Below, piece by piece: positions 13,379-20,663 of a DNA stretch of 25,187 nt. Source of the stretch: CANLBN01 sp050633825 (GTDB lineage Bacteria > Pseudomonadota > Gammaproteobacteria > Pseudomonadales > Cellvibrionaceae); the NCBI GenBank assembly GCA_050633825.1, contig JBOEHG010000061.1, positions 1 to 25,187 on the forward strand, given 5' to 3'. How positions within the stretch are numbered: position 1 is the first letter of the stretch; the number at the start of each line of letters is the position of its first letter. The notes under the pieces were generated by a model, which was not told the DNA's origin, ran no database searches, and worked only from the letters and a program-made list of their open reading frames with translations. A program made the translations under genes and the position numbers.

Positions 13379-15295
13379 TCAGTGCTCACCCGCCGGACCA
13401 CCAATGGAGTCACCAGCATCTTTTGGCTTGTCTTCAGCAACGGGGGAACCACCATCAGAAGAGTCGTTATCCGGGTTATGCCAATCTTTAGGTGGCCTTA
13501 CTTTGCGGCGTTCCATCAGGTCGTCAACTTGATCTGAGTCGATGGTTTCGTATTCCATGAGTGCATTTTTCATTGCTTCTAGAATATCGCGATTGTCTTC
13601 AAGTAATTGCTGAGCACGCTTGTAGGTTTCATCAACAATGCTGCGGACTTCTTCATCGATAGATTTAGAGGTAGCACCAGAGTAGTGAACATTACCCGCA
13701 CCCGGCATACCGGATTCATCTTCACCGTAGTGTAGCGGCCCTAACTTATCCGTTAGACCCCACTTGGTCACCATATTGCGAGCCAGTTGAGTGGCGCGTT
13801 CAATATCGTTGGATGCGCCGGTGGTTACCCCTTCTTTACCAAGGGTCAGCTCTTCCGCAATACGACCGCCGAACAATGAACACAACTGTGATTCAAGGGC
13901 GCGCTTGCTTAAGCTGTACTTGTCTTCTTCAGGCAAGAATTGGGTCACACCCAAAGCACGGCCACGAGGAATAATCGTCACTTTATGGACGGGGTCATGC
14001 TCTGGTACTAAACGACCAACGATGGCATGACCGGCTTCGTGATAGGCGGTATTCTCTTTTTCTTTTTCGCTCATCACCATGGTCTTACGCTCGGCACCCA
14101 TAAGGATTTTATCCCGTGCCATTTCGAACTCTTCACTGGTGACCAAGCGACGGTTACCACGAGCTGCGAATAACGCTGCTTCGTTAACCAAGTTCGCCAA
14201 ATCAGCACCGGAGAAACCGGGCGTACCACGAGCAATCACTGAGGGATCAACCTGCTCAGATAAAGGCACTTTACGCATATGTACTTTAAGGATTTGCTCA
14301 CGACCACGAATATCAGGCAAGCCAACATGGACCTGACGGTCAAAACGACCGGGGCGCAAAAGGGCTTTATCCAATACGTCAGGGCGGTTAGTAGCTGCAA
14401 TAACAATCACACCGTCATTGGCTTCAAAGCCGTCCATTTCAACCAGTAATTGGTTAAGAGTTTGTTCGCGCTCATCATGACCACCGCCATGACCGCCACC
14501 ACGGTGACGACCGACCGCATCGATTTCATCGATAAAGATAATACATGGGGCGTTTTTCTTGGCCTGATCAAACATATCACGGACACGGGAAGCACCCACA
14601 CCGACAAACATTTCAACAAAATCTGAACCAGAAATAGAAAAGAAGGGTACTTTGGCTTCACCGGCAATGGCTTTAGCCAAGAGTGTTTTACCGGTACCGG
14701 GCTGGCCAGCCATTAATACGCCGCGGGGGATGCGCCCACCCAAGCGTTGGAATTTACTGGGGTCTCTTAGGAATTCAACGAGCTCTTGAACTTCTTCTTT
14801 AGCCTCATCAACACCGGCAACATCAGCGAAGGTGACATGAATTTGATCTTCACCCAATAAGCGGGCCTTACTTTTACCAAAGCTCATGGGGTTGCCACGA
14901 CCACCCACGCCACCTTGCATTTGCTTCATAAAGAACAGGAAGACGGCAATGATGATTAAAATAGGGAAACTGGCAACCAGCAGCTGCTTCCACAGACTGG
15001 TTTCTTCGGGTTTGGGGGCTTTTACTGTAACGCGGTTTTCGATCAGCTCATCAATCAGTTTTAAATCGATAAGGTCAGGGCGTACCGTGGTGAACATTGA
15101 GTCATCTTGATAGCGACCCGTGATAATACGGTCATTGATCGAGACTTCTTTAACGCGACCTGACTGTACATCAGCGACAAACTCAGAATAATCCAGTGCT
15201 TGTTCATTGCCTGGCTTATCAAAGCCTTGGACCACCATTAAAATCATACCGGCGATCACCAGCCACAACACAAGATTCTTTGCCATATCGTTCAA
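13379..15295 (-). CDS. ftsH: ATP-dependent zinc metalloprotease FtsH
   Basis: This 638-residue inner-membrane AAA+ protease degrades misassembled membrane proteins and regulators such as LpxC and the heat-shock sigma factor. Membrane helices are at about residues 7-23 and 105-123, flanking the periplasmic domain. The AAA part has Walker A GQPGTGKT (197-204), pore loop FVEMFVGVGASR, Walker B CIIFIDEIDA (251-260) and the arginine-finger RPGRFDR. The zinc motif is HEAGH (419-423). A His/Gly-rich stretch (RHRGGGHGGGH) follows Walker B. The chosen start is TTG at 15295, with GAGGG 7 nt upstream; ATG three codons later matches the E. coli start but would be too far from that site. rlmE lies 141 nt upstream. 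Confidence 0.98.
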   Translation of the reverse strand: MNDMAKNLVLWLVIAGMILMVVQGFDKPGNEQALDYSEFVADVQSGRVKEVSINDRIITGRYQDDSMFTTVRPDLIDLKLIDELIENRVTVKAPKPEETSLWKQLLVASFPILIIIAVFLFFMKQMQGGVGGRGNPMSFGKSKARLLGEDQIHVTFADVAGVDEAKEEVQELVEFLRDPSKFQRLGGRIPRGVLMAGQPGTGKTLLAKAIAGEAKVPFFSISGSDFVEMFVGVGASRVRDMFDQAKKNAPCIIFIDEIDAVGRHRGGGHGGGHDEREQTLNQLLVEMDGFEANDGVIVIAATNRPDVLDKALLRPGRFDRQVHVGLPDIRGREQILKVHMRKVPLSEQVDPSVIARGTPGFSGADLANLVNEAALFAARGNRRLVTSEEFEMARDKILMGAERKTMVMSEKEKENTAYHEAGHAIVGRLVPEHDPVHKVTIIPRGRALGVTQFLPEEDKYSLSKRALESQLCSLFGGRIAEELTLGKEGVTTGASNDIERATQLARNMVTKWGLTDKLGPLHYGEDESGMPGAGNVHYSGATSKSIDEEVRSIVDETYKRAQQLLEDNRDILEAMKNALMEYETIDSDQVDDLMERRKVRPPKDWHNPDNDSSDGGSPVAEDKPKDAGDSIGGPAGEH

Positions 15296-15370
15296 ATGGA
15301 TACCCTCAAATAGATTCTTTCGGACACGTACATAACACGTATATAGTGTGTCACCTTAATATTAGTATAG

Positions 15371-15409
15371 TCGTTGGTCAAACTATCGAGACGATAGTTC
15401 CTACAACGA
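15371..15409 (-). promoter_or_regulatory. Nested inverted repeats in the rlmE-ftsH gap
   Basis: An inner perfect 8-bp stem (aactatcg 15381-15388 and cgatagtt 15392-15399, loop 3) sits inside an outer pair (tcgttg 15371-15376 and caacga 15404-15409). It lies about 75-110 nt before the ftsH start. No T-run follows. It could be an operator, a leader structure controlling ftsH or an RNA-processing site between rlmE and ftsH. Confidence 0.45.
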
Positions 15410-15436
15410 TGACTGCCTAATGTATATCAATATTAT

Positions 15437-16063
15437 TTATACGGTAGCTTTGAACCCTTTGGCAACCCAATAAACCTCTCGAGAACGGGCTCTGGAAGCA
15501 TCAGGTTTGCGGGTGACAAAACTACTGTAGTGTTTACGCATTTCACGCATTAATGTATCAGCACCTTCCCCTTGAAAGACCTTGGCAACAAAGCTACCAC
15601 CGGGGCGCAGGACTTGATGGGCCAAATCAAAGGCTAATTCCACCAAATACATTGCTTTGGGCTGATCAATATCGGCCATACCACTCATATTGGGGGCCAT
15701 ATCTGAAATCACAAGGTCTACGGGACGCCCATCCAATACTGAGAGTATCTCATTCAATACCGACTCTTCGGTAAAGTCGCCCTCTACAAACTCTACACCG
15801 GCCATGGCATCCATGGGTAAAATATCCGAAGCCACTACCATACCGTTATCGCCCACCAAGTCAGCGGCGATCTGTGACCACCCCCCCGGTGCTGAGCCCA
15901 GATCAACAACAGACATGCCCCGGCGAATCAGTTTATCTTTTTTATTTAGCTCCAATAATTTATAACTGGCGCGTGAGCGGTAGCCATCTTCTTGGGATTG
16001 TTTGACATAGGGGTCATTAAAATGCTCTTTTAACCAGTGTTTACTGGTTTTCGATCGCGCCAT
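15437..16063 (-). CDS. rlmE: 23S rRNA (uridine 2552-2'-O)-methyltransferase
   Basis: This 208-residue FtsJ/RrmJ enzyme uses SAM to methylate the 2'-O of U2552 in the A loop of 23S rRNA, a late step in 50S assembly. The catalytic tetrad is K35 (SYKLLE), D121 (VISDMAPNMSG), K161 (FVAKVFQGEG) and E196 (SREVYWV). The SAM loop is DLGSAPGGWSQ (54-64). The N-terminal KHWLKEHFNDPYVK is typical. Length matches E. coli RlmE. It is the first gene of the minus-strand cluster and divergent from yhbY, also the usual arrangement. Confidence 0.97.
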   Translation of the reverse strand: MARSKTSKHWLKEHFNDPYVKQSQEDGYRSRASYKLLELNKKDKLIRRGMSVVDLGSAPGGWSQIAADLVGDNGMVVASDILPMDAMAGVEFVEGDFTEESVLNEILSVLDGRPVDLVISDMAPNMSGMADIDQPKAMYLVELAFDLAHQVLRPGGSFVAKVFQGEGADTLMREMRKHYSSFVTRKPDASRARSREVYWVAKGFKATV

Positions 16064-16095
16064 TGATTTATCTGTCCGGGTTAGCTATCTAATTC

Positions 16096-16101
16096 ATTAT
16101 A
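16096..16101 (-). promoter_or_regulatory. Candidate -10 box for rlmE
   Basis: On the minus strand a consensus TATAAT lies 32 nt upstream of the rlmE start, in the 114-nt gap to divergent yhbY. The -35 position holds no good TTGACA match. On the other strand tagaat (16131-16136) could serve yhbY, with similar uncertainty. Confidence 0.4.
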
Positions 16102-16177
16102 CAAGCATAGATATTAAGCAGGAGTCGGGCTAGAATGCTCGCCCTTTATCTTCGCTTAACTACTGTAGAACCCCATT

Positions 16178-16480
16178 ATGTCACTCACAAACGAACAAAA
16201 GAAGCACTACAAAACAATCGGCCACTCACTCAAGCCCGTGGTGACAGTTGCAGGTAAGGGTTTAAGCGAAGCCGTATTGGCCGAAATGGAACGAGCGCTA
16301 ACGGATCATGAGTTAATTAAAGTCAAACTCGCCATTACTGATCGCGACTCGCGTAAAGAAGCCATTGCATTGATTAGTGACCAAACCGGTGCAACGGTTG
16401 TCCAAGAGATTGGTAAAGTTGTACTGCTTTTGCGTCCGGCAAAAAAACCGAACCCTAAACTATCCAATTTACTGCGTTAA
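16178..16480 (+). CDS. yhbY: YhbY/CRM-domain RNA-binding ribosome assembly protein
   Basis: This 100-residue single CRM-domain protein binds pre-50S particles and takes part in ribosome assembly. The start LTNEQKKHYKTIGHSLKPVV, the GxxG-type loop AGKGLSEAVLAEM (about residues 26-38), ALTDHELIKVK and a basic tail (RPAKKPNPK) all fit E. coli YhbY, which has a similar length. It is divergent from rlmE with 114 nt between starts. In Pseudomonas-type genomes greA and carB lie on its other side; here dodecin and a transporter follow instead. Confidence 0.95.
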   Translation: MSLTNEQKKHYKTIGHSLKPVVTVAGKGLSEAVLAEMERALTDHELIKVKLAITDRDSRKEAIALISDQTGATVVQEIGKVVLLLRPAKKPNPKLSNLLR

Positions 16481-16482
16481 GC

Positions 16483-16515
16483 TAATATCGGCTATCTATT
16501 TTGATCAGCCGGTAT
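16483..16515 (+). terminator. Weak hairpin after yhbY
   Basis: The arms aatatcggct and agccggtatt (one mismatch, 13-nt loop) begin right after the yhbY stop. No T-run follows, so termination is uncertain. Confidence 0.35.
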
Positions 16516-16525
16516 TGGCAAGATA

Positions 16526-16540
16526 TTTAACAAACTGTTA
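16526..16540 (+). promoter_or_regulatory. Inverted repeat upstream of dodecin, possible operator
   Basis: ttaaca and tgttaa flank a 3-nt centre, about 40 nt before the dodecin ATG. The symmetry and position suit a repressor or activator site, but no regulator can be named. Confidence 0.3.
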
Positions 16541-16579
16541 ACCTAGAAAACGAAAAAATAAAATCAACAGGAGACCATT

Positions 16580-16780
16580 ATGAGTGTTGCACGTATTACA
16601 GAAGTTAGTTCCACATCGACAAAAAGCTTTGACGATGCTGTTGAGCAAGGCGTTAAGCGCGCTTGCGATACATTAAAAAATGTTAAATCTGCTTGGGTTT
16701 GTGATCAGGAAGTTTCTGTTGATGACGGAAAAATCACTGAATACAAAGTCAGAATGAAGATTACCTTTGTCTTGAAATAG
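16580..16780 (+). CDS. Dodecin flavin-binding protein
   Basis: This 66-residue protein matches dodecins, which form hollow 12-mers that store or buffer flavins (FMN or riboflavin) in the cytoplasm. The pattern is typical: an early beta strand (VARITEVSSTSTKSF), a helix with DAVEQGVKRACDTL, then the diagnostic segment VKSAWVCDQEV with the flavin-stacking W39, and the final YKVRMKITFVL strand. Length equals the family norm. An AGGAG site sits 6 nt before the ATG. It is probably a single-gene unit, with an inverted repeat upstream and a strong terminator downstream. Confidence 0.94.
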   Translation: MSVARITEVSSTSTKSFDDAVEQGVKRACDTLKNVKSAWVCDQEVSVDDGKITEYKVRMKITFVLK

Positions 16781-16823
16781 TTGCTTTAAAGTAATTGTTT
16801 TAAAACAAAGACTTTAAAAACTC

Positions 16824-16852
16824 AAAAGCCCTGTTTATTTCAGGGCTTTTTT
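16824..16852 (+). terminator. Rho-independent terminator of the dodecin gene
   Basis: A perfect 10-bp inverted repeat (aaaagccctg / cagggctttt) with a 7-nt loop ends in a run of six T on the plus strand, 43 nt after the dodecin stop. Confidence 0.9.
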
Positions 16853-16955
16853 GTATCGACAAACATCCGTTTCTCTCACTCGCTCGTAATAACCTTACAA
16901 ATTAACTGCTTTTAGTAATATCGCAGTCTGTAATCATCGCGATAGGCCAACGACA

Positions 16956-18329
16956 TTGAGTAACGAACAACACTCCCTTCCCCTAAAAACCCTTGGCGCC
17001 TACGGCTTTTTGGCATTCCCTCTCGCTGCAGCTTTTATCGCACTTCAGGTGATAATTCCTACTCACTATGCGGAGACAACGTCATTAAGCCTTTCCACCA
17101 TTGGCGCTATTATTTTAATCGCAAGATTATGGGATACCGCAACCGACCCGATTGTTGGCATCTTGTCGGATAAAACACCTCAACGTTTTGGACGGCGAAA
17201 GATCTGGATACTCGCCAGCGTTCCTTTTATTTGCCTCTCTGTTTACGCTCTCTTTAATCCACCGGAGGGCGCGGGTTCTTTCTATTTGCTGTTTTGGACC
17301 TTAGCGATTTATATTTCAGGCACCATGGCAATTGTCCCCATGAATGCTTGGGGGGCAGAGTTATCACCCGGTTATCAGCAGCGCAACCGCATTACCGGGG
17401 CCCGCGCTATTTTTGGTTTAGTTGGCACGATGACGGCACTTTCTATTCCCGCAATATTAGGTGAGGCGGGGTCAAGTAATCTGGAAAACACACTGGAAGG
17501 GATTACAATTTTAACGATTATCACCTTGATTATTGCTGCGGGGTTATTGCTCTCAGTCCCTGACAATAAAGCGATTCACCTGCCCGCAGCACAGTTTAAG
17601 GAAGCCCTAAAACTGATAAAAGAGCCCTCTCCCTTTAGGCAATTACTGACCAGCTTTCTCAGCAACAGTGCTGCAAATGCCATCCCTGCAACGCTCTTTT
17701 TGTTTTACATCACCTATGTATTACAAGAGCCCCTATATGCAGGCCCCTTGCTTTTCACCTATTTTATTTGTGCAGCGGTATCCGTTCCTTTCTGGGTCAA
17801 GATTGCGGCAAAGGTAGGAAAACAGACAACATGGTACTGGTCTATTGTGATTGCTTGCGGCTTTTTTATCTGGACGCCTTTTTTAGGTGAAGGCGATATT
17901 TGGCTCTACTTGATCATTGTGGCAGGCACCGGTTTCACAACAGGCTGCGACCTGATCATTCCTTCGTCCATGAATGGTGACTTAGTGGAGTGGGATGACG
18001 CAAAGACTGGCTACAAACGCCCCGGACTATTTTTTGCACTTTGGGGGACAACCATCAAGCTCGCCTACGCACTGGCCATTGGTATCGCTTTTCCGCTGCT
18101 CGATCTGTTTGGCTTTAGTGCAAATGCGAGCAATAGTCCTGAGGCGCTACAGGCACTGGCATGGATCTACGGTGTGCCATGCGTTTTGCTCAAGGGTCTG
18201 GCCTTATGGAATATGAGAGGCTATCCCGTAACGGAAGATGAATATGAGCGCATCATCAGCCAGAGTGGCTCAGATCACTCACACCCCTCAGATAACGCCG
18301 TGCAAGTAAGCCAACAGGTAGCTAAATAG
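16956..18329 (+). CDS. MFS transporter of the GPH (glycoside-pentoside-hexuronide:cation symporter) family
   Basis: This 457-residue protein has about 12 hydrophobic helices. The N-terminal TLGAYGFLAFPLAAAFIALQV, the motif ARLWDTATDPIVGILSD (about residues 56-72) and the FGRRKIW loop are signatures of the MelB-like GPH family, in which the first two aspartates take part in cation coupling. Members carry sugars or related solutes with Na+ or H+; the substrate cannot be told. The best start is TTG at 16956, which puts the family-typical N-terminus directly at the front; there is no in-frame ATG nearby and the ribosome site is weak. The 3' end overlaps a convergent small gene by 42 nt. No sugar-catabolism genes flank it. 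Confidence 0.9.
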   Translation: MSNEQHSLPLKTLGAYGFLAFPLAAAFIALQVIIPTHYAETTSLSLSTIGAIILIARLWDTATDPIVGILSDKTPQRFGRRKIWILASVPFICLSVYALFNPPEGAGSFYLLFWTLAIYISGTMAIVPMNAWGAELSPGYQQRNRITGARAIFGLVGTMTALSIPAILGEAGSSNLENTLEGITILTIITLIIAAGLLLSVPDNKAIHLPAAQFKEALKLIKEPSPFRQLLTSFLSNSAANAIPATLFLFYITYVLQEPLYAGPLLFTYFICAAVSVPFWVKIAAKVGKQTTWYWSIVIACGFFIWTPFLGEGDIWLYLIIVAGTGFTTGCDLIIPSSMNGDLVEWDDAKTGYKRPGLFFALWGTTIKLAYALAIGIAFPLLDLFGFSANASNSPEALQALAWIYGVPCVLLKGLALWNMRGYPVTEDEYERIISQSGSDHSHPSDNAVQVSQQVAK

Positions 18330-18473
18330 ACTCAAACCGGTCATAACCAGTACAATAATCAACAGCAATAACCAAGGTCTGAATGGTTTGCGCTCAATAC
18401 GGTGGTTAGGACGGTTTAGGTAGCTCTCGACTCTGGCTAGATCTTCCTCATTTAGTTGCTTATTATCGGTCAT
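18288..18473 (-). CDS. DUF3094-type small single-helix membrane protein
   Basis: This 61-residue protein starts with an acidic polar part (NEEDLARVESYLNRPNHRIERKPFRPW), followed by one membrane helix (about residues 35-55). The pattern L-x-DxxRVxxYL-x-PxHxxERKPFRPWLLL is what I recall of the DUF3094 family of Pseudomonas and relatives; its function is unknown. It is read against the end of the MFS gene and shares 42 nt with it tail to tail. The conserved family pattern, not length, is the reason I keep it. Topology is probably N-in. Confidence 0.8.
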   Translation of the reverse strand: MTDNKQLNEEDLARVESYLNRPNHRIERKPFRPWLLLLIIVLVMTGLSLFSYLLAYLHGVI

Positions 18474-18604
18474 TGATGGCCTATTTAGTCTATAGTTATT
18501 AGATAAGAGTCACTAGACTCGAACACTTGCTTTAGTGAACCAATACCACCAGCTTATTACGAAGCCAGCGACTTAACAACAAGATACAGATTATTGAAGA
18601 TAAT

Positions 18605-20617
18605 ATGCGCATTGAAAATGACACAAGTGCCGGACAATCAAGCGCCTTTAGTCAAACACTGAGTCAACACCAGAACAAACATCAGGTTGTTATTAACGAT
18701 GTCCCTATTGATTGGGACCTCGACAAAGGCAAACTGCAGTTCTTTGGCATTGACTCAGCCATGTTCTGGACAAACTCTTCATTATCACTACTCTTCCTAC
18801 CCATTGTCGAAGAAATTGGTATCGAACTCTTCCGCCTTATGGTTGCTAATTCAGCCAGCGAAAAATTCCAAGAAGAGTATGAACGGCTGACTGAATCATT
18901 CTCGGGTAATTTTGTTGAAGGTTTTAATGCTTGGGGTGGTTTTGTTGGTGCCGCAGGTTGGGGAAAATTTGATTTACTCGAATACGAACCTGACAAAAAT
19001 CATGCGGTTATTCAAGTGGTCAACCCTTGGGAGTTGGCCATGCAAAAAAGCATACCTGATGAGGCCCGATGGGGATGTCCCTTTTTACTGGGCCGCATTA
19101 TTGGTATTTTTAAAAATGTTATGCCACAAAACTGCTGGGCAACAGATCATTATGAATACTTGGAAGACGGAGATGTCAGATTAAGGTTGACGGTTTACGC
19201 ATCAGACAAAACCATCAATGATGAACTTGATCGATTACGTAAAGACAAACTGACATTACATGAACAAAAATTACAGGACGAAATAAAAGAAAAAACTGCT
19301 GAGATACAAAAATCGAACCGCCTGCTTGAAAATATTGCTAATCTGGATTTTTTAACCAACTTAAATAATCGTCGCTCATTAGAGAAAAAACTGTCAGAAA
19401 TAAAAGATGACGAAAGCTGGAATGATTACATTTTAGTCTTTATCGATCTCGATCAATTCAAAATAATCAACGATACCTGCGGGCACTTGGCTGGAGATCG
19501 CTTACTGACTATTGTGGGTGAGCGTTTGATTACTTCCGTTAACAAAGAAGAACATTACATCTATCGCTATGGTGGTGATGAGTTCACTATCTTACTAAAC
19601 ATGACGGACACCAGCATTGCGGTCAGTCTGGCTAATCGAATTCGCAAAGCCATCAGCAATGTGCGTTTTGAATGGGACGGTCGCGCTTATCAAATCAACT
19701 GTAGTATTGGTTTAATACCGCTACATACGATTAAAGCAGAACCTGACAATGCCATCATTGCGGCTGACAATGCTTGCTATCAAGCAAAGAAAAATGGGCG
19801 CAACCAAATTTATATTTCTGAAAAACTCAATCAACATGTTGAAGATCGACTTTCAGAAATGAATTGGGTTCACAAAATAAAAGAAGCCATTGAGCACAAT
19901 AAATTTGAATTACATTTTCAACTTATCAAACCACTTTACAACAACAAACAGATTGCCCTTGAAGCCTTAATACGTATGGTAGATGACAATGGCGATCTTA
20001 TTATGCCTATTAATTTTTTACCTGCTGCAGAAAATTATGATGTGATTTTCGAGGTGGACTGCTGGGTTATTAACGACGTTTTTAAAAAGCTCCAAAACCT
20101 TTCCGGATATTATAACTCCCTAGAGTCAGTTGCAATTAATCTATCCGGCAACACCTTATCCAATCCAAAACTGGAAGACTTCATTAGGCACTGTTTTAAT
20201 CGATATCAAATTGATGCATCTAAAATTTGTTTTGAGCTTACAGAAACACATATGATGATGAATCTTGAAAACGCTACAACAATATTATCCAAACTAAGAA
20301 AACATGGCTGCAGTATTTCATTAGATGATTTTGGTGCAGGCATGTCTTCTTTCGGTTATTTGCGAGATTTACCGATTGATAAAATAAAAATAGATGGCGG
20401 CTTTGTCAAAAACATGCACGAGTCCATGGTGGATTACACCTTTGTTGAATCGATCACCAATGTTGCGCGCGCCATGGGTATTAAAACCGTGGCTGAGTTT
20501 GTGGAAAACGAACGCATCGTTGAATTACTTACCGACATATCTGTAGATTATGTGCAAGGCTACCATATTGGAAAGCCTCACTCTTGGGATACTATTTTCC
20601 CTAAATCTTTAGGGTAA
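18605..20617 (+). CDS. GGDEF-EAL cyclic-di-GMP protein with V4R-like N-terminal region
   Basis: This 670-residue protein appears soluble. Residues about 30-200 form a sensor-like region; FNAWGGFVGAAGWG and WGCPFLLGRIIGIF recall V4R/haem-NO-binding-like folds that bind small ligands. A coiled-coil linker follows (about 203-245). The GGDEF domain (about 245-405) keeps the active loop RYGGDEF (323-327). The RxxD inhibitory site five residues before it is absent (KEEH). The EAL domain (about 420-665) keeps EALIRM (453), INLSGN, FELTET, DDFGAG (574-579), KIDGGF, AEFVE and QGYHIG. Both c-di-GMP synthesis and hydrolysis are therefore possible, perhaps switched by the sensor. The gene appears monocistronic. 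The V4R call is tentative. Confidence 0.92.
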   Translation: MRIENDTSAGQSSAFSQTLSQHQNKHQVVINDVPIDWDLDKGKLQFFGIDSAMFWTNSSLSLLFLPIVEEIGIELFRLMVANSASEKFQEEYERLTESFSGNFVEGFNAWGGFVGAAGWGKFDLLEYEPDKNHAVIQVVNPWELAMQKSIPDEARWGCPFLLGRIIGIFKNVMPQNCWATDHYEYLEDGDVRLRLTVYASDKTINDELDRLRKDKLTLHEQKLQDEIKEKTAEIQKSNRLLENIANLDFLTNLNNRRSLEKKLSEIKDDESWNDYILVFIDLDQFKIINDTCGHLAGDRLLTIVGERLITSVNKEEHYIYRYGGDEFTILLNMTDTSIAVSLANRIRKAISNVRFEWDGRAYQINCSIGLIPLHTIKAEPDNAIIAADNACYQAKKNGRNQIYISEKLNQHVEDRLSEMNWVHKIKEAIEHNKFELHFQLIKPLYNNKQIALEALIRMVDDNGDLIMPINFLPAAENYDVIFEVDCWVINDVFKKLQNLSGYYNSLESVAINLSGNTLSNPKLEDFIRHCFNRYQIDASKICFELTETHMMMNLENATTILSKLRKHGCSISLDDFGAGMSSFGYLRDLPIDKIKIDGGFVKNMHESMVDYTFVESITNVARAMGIKTVAEFVENERIVELLTDISVDYVQGYHIGKPHSWDTIFPKSLG

Positions 20618-20637
20618 AATCACACTAATCACCCAAG

Positions 20638-20657
20638 CCTAGCCTAACCTAACCTAA
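20638..20657. repeat. Pentanucleotide tandem repeat (CCTAR x4)
   Basis: Four consecutive 5-bp units, cctag then three cctaa, lie in the 46-nt gap between the convergent GGDEF-EAL and acyl-CoA dehydrogenase genes. It is a possible slippage site with no evident function. Confidence 0.8.
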
Positions 20658-20663
20658 CCAATC

